Shown piece by piece: positions 62,758 through 64,000 of a stretch of 64,000 bases of DNA. The stretch spans positions 1-64,000 of the forward strand of contig JAFDZM010000098.1 of the NCBI GenBank assembly GCA_018266915.1, written 5' to 3'. Made by a program: the position numbers and the translations under genes. The notes under the pieces were generated by a model that saw nothing but the letters and a program-made list of their open reading frames with translations, did no database searches and had not been told where the DNA came from. The stretch comes from Bacteroidota bacterium (lineage in GTDB: Bacteria > Bacteroidota > Bacteroidia > Sphingobacteriales > Sphingobacteriaceae). Numbering within the stretch: the first letter of the stretch is position 1; each line of letters begins with the position of its first letter.

Positions 62758-63825
62758 ATGACTGAGACGTTGGACATCAAGATCACCAAAACTACCAATT
62801 CCCGTTTGTCGCAAACGGATTTTAGTAACCTGCCATTTGGCAAAATTTTTTCCGACCACATGTTTGTGGCTGATTATGCTGATGGCGAATGGAAGAATTT
62901 TCAGATAGTCCCTTATGCTGAGATCGGGTTGAGCCCGGCTATTTCTGCTTTGCATTACGGACAAGCCTTTTTTGAAGGCCTGAAAGCTTACAAACATGCT
63001 GATGGTAAGGTCTCCGTCTTCCGTCCGGATAAAAATGCAGAGCGTTTTAACAAATCGGCAGAGCGTCTTTGCATGCCAGAGTTGCCCGAAGAAATTTTCA
63101 TTCAAAGCATAGCTGCATTGGTCGATCTTGACCGCGACTGGATCCCGGCTCAGGCTAACCACTCTTTATACATCAGGCCATTTATGTTCGCTACCGATCC
63201 GTTTTTGGGCGTAGCGCCATCATCTACTTATAAGTTCATCGTGTTAACCTGCCCTGTAGGCCCTTACTTCTCAAAAACTTTGAGAGTGAAAATAGAAACC
63301 TACTACACCCGTGCAGCTGCAGGCGGAATGGGTTATGCAAAATCAGCAGGAAACTATGGCGGTGCTATGCTGCCGAGCCGCAAGGCTGTTGAAGAAGGCT
63401 TTGACCAGATCATCTGGACCGATGCGAAAGAACATAAATACGTTGAAGAAATGGGCGCCGCTAATGCAATGTTTGTATTAGATGGCACATTGATCACCCC
63501 ATCAACTGAAGAAAATACCATTCTAAAAGGTGTCACCTGCAATACGGTAATGACCCTGGCCCGCGATTGGGGCTTCCCGGTTGAGCAACGCCGTATATCG
63601 GTTGAAGAAATTATTGAAGGCGCTAAAAACGGTAAACTGACTGACGCATTTGGTGCAGGAACAGCTGCTACTATCGCTCCGGTTGGCTCTATCGGTTATA
63701 ATGGTGAAGAATACTTCTTAAGCGATCCGAAAACACGCGAGTTCTCACAAAAAGTACTGAAAACTTTGGATGGTATCCGTTACGGCAATGCTCCTGATCC
63801 GCATGGCTGGAACTATATGATATAG
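62758..63825 (+). CDS. ilvE: Branched-chain amino acid aminotransferase
   Basis: A 355-residue fold-type IV PLP enzyme. Lys195 in GYAKSAGNYGGAML forms the Schiff base; ALHYGQAFFEGLKAY and the phosphate-binding LITPSTEENTILKG segment fit bacterial BCATs of this length. It transaminates leucine, isoleucine and valine with 2-oxoglutarate. The ATG at 62758 (MTETLDIKI) is chosen over 62680, which lies in the palindrome. It converges on the cut-off gene at the window end. Confidence 0.94.
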   Translation: MTETLDIKITKTTNSRLSQTDFSNLPFGKIFSDHMFVADYADGEWKNFQIVPYAEIGLSPAISALHYGQAFFEGLKAYKHADGKVSVFRPDKNAERFNKSAERLCMPELPEEIFIQSIAALVDLDRDWIPAQANHSLYIRPFMFATDPFLGVAPSSTYKFIVLTCPVGPYFSKTLRVKIETYYTRAAAGGMGYAKSAGNYGGAMLPSRKAVEEGFDQIIWTDAKEHKYVEEMGAANAMFVLDGTLITPSTEENTILKGVTCNTVMTLARDWGFPVEQRRISVEEIIEGAKNGKLTDAFGAGTAATIAPVGSIGYNGEEYFLSDPKTREFSQKVLKTLDGIRYGNAPDPHGWNYMI

Positions 63826-63837
63826 TATAGTGAGTGG

Positions 63838-63884
63838 TCAATGGTGAGTAGTGAATTAGTTTTCTACTCACTACTCACCATTGA
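63838..63884. repeat. Palindrome at convergent junction, 17-bp perfect arms
   Basis: TCAATGGTGAGTAGTGA (63838-63854) is the exact reverse complement of 63868-63884 with a 13-base loop. It ends exactly at the stop codon of the minus-strand gene that follows. Confidence 0.8.
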
Positions 63885-64000
63885 CTATTCACTTTTCACT
63901 TTCAACGATACCGTTTCGCTTTTCCCAAACACAACTTTCTGATCCTTTTGTAAAGGCTTCGTATTCCACAAGCATTCACGAACGGTTAGTTTTTGCGCTG
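63885..64000 (-). CDS. Partial CDS, C-terminal end only
   Basis: Reading leftward from the window edge, the last 37 complete codons give AQKLTVRECLWNTKPLQKDQ, continue with KVVFGKSETVSLKVKSE, and stop with TAG at 63885-63887. Codon use looks coding and no stop interrupts it. The product is not recognisable from this tail. Confidence 0.55.
   Translation of the reverse strand, partial: AQKLTVRECLWNTKPLQKDQKVVFGKSETVSLKVKSE

Overview
The window reads as chromosomal DNA of a Bacteroidota bacterium, most likely family Sphingobacteriaceae (Mucilaginibacter/Pedobacter-like). This is inferred from gene content, not from a marker-gene search. Supporting signs are a DnaG primase without zinc ligands, an ~1100-residue SecA, GH92 and GH29 glycosidases, DUF4369/TlpA thioredoxins, a LytS/LytTR pair, a CruF/CrtD-type carotenoid locus, TAnnTTTG -7 promoter boxes, few Shine-Dalgarno sequences, and many palindromic elements between genes. 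About 60 protein genes are supported. I saw no rRNA, tRNA or CRISPR.

Layout. 1-4.3 kb: a nested inverted-repeat element, then GH29 and GH92 exoglycosidases (minus strand). 4.3-6.4 kb: an AT-rich orphan TPR membrane protein. 6.4-14.5 kb: a secreted prolyl oligopeptidase, LemA with two TPM-domain proteins, a NUDIX hydrolase, a DUF4932-like protein and a LytS/LytTR two-component pair. 14.5-19 kb: dnaA, a methylmalonyl-CoA mutase catalytic subunit without a B12 domain, and an IscA-type protein. 19.3-21.7 kb: a secreted lipase-like protein and a MacB-like permease. 21.8-27 kb: a tight nucleotide-sugar operon ugd-uxs-galE-rfbB-cpsB, divergent from waaA. 28.3-36.7 kb: an alpha/beta hydrolase, a translationally coupled block of two PlsC-like acyltransferases, a GT2 (CruG-like) and CruF, then ispH, hemH, and an opposing LysR-crtD pair. 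36.8-41 kb: dnaG-yraN-glutamine cyclotransferase and an EamA transporter. 41.2-42.5 kb: a BglII-like restriction enzyme with an MT-A70 methyltransferase. 42.6-53 kb: asnS, small genes, SPOR/M20/membrane operon, secA and purD. 53-64 kb: two TlpA-like proteins, a degenerate ureohydrolase, an SDR, lipoproteins, a SerB-SerA(C-terminal) fusion, UspA, tryptophan 2,3-dioxygenase, a branched-chain aminotransferase and a cut-off gene end.

How genes work together. The ugd operon supplies UDP-glucuronate, UDP-xylose, UDP-galactose and a dTDP-4-keto-6-deoxyglucose intermediate for surface polysaccharide, with a CpsB-type phosphatase as regulator; waaA next door makes the LPS Kdo core. The carotenoid block (CruF hydratase, GT2, two acyltransferases, CrtD desaturase, with ispH supplying isoprenoid precursor) would fit synthesis of an acylated carotenoid glycoside.

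The most interesting points are: the acyltransferase-GT2-CruF operon; a 7-bp tandem repeat inside waaA; a phosphoserine phosphatase fused to a SerA remnant lacking its NAD domain; an arginase-family protein missing half its metal ligands; a compact restriction-modification pair with a dyad-rich promoter; a start codon held in a hairpin; and a dense, varied set of long palindromes at gene junctions.
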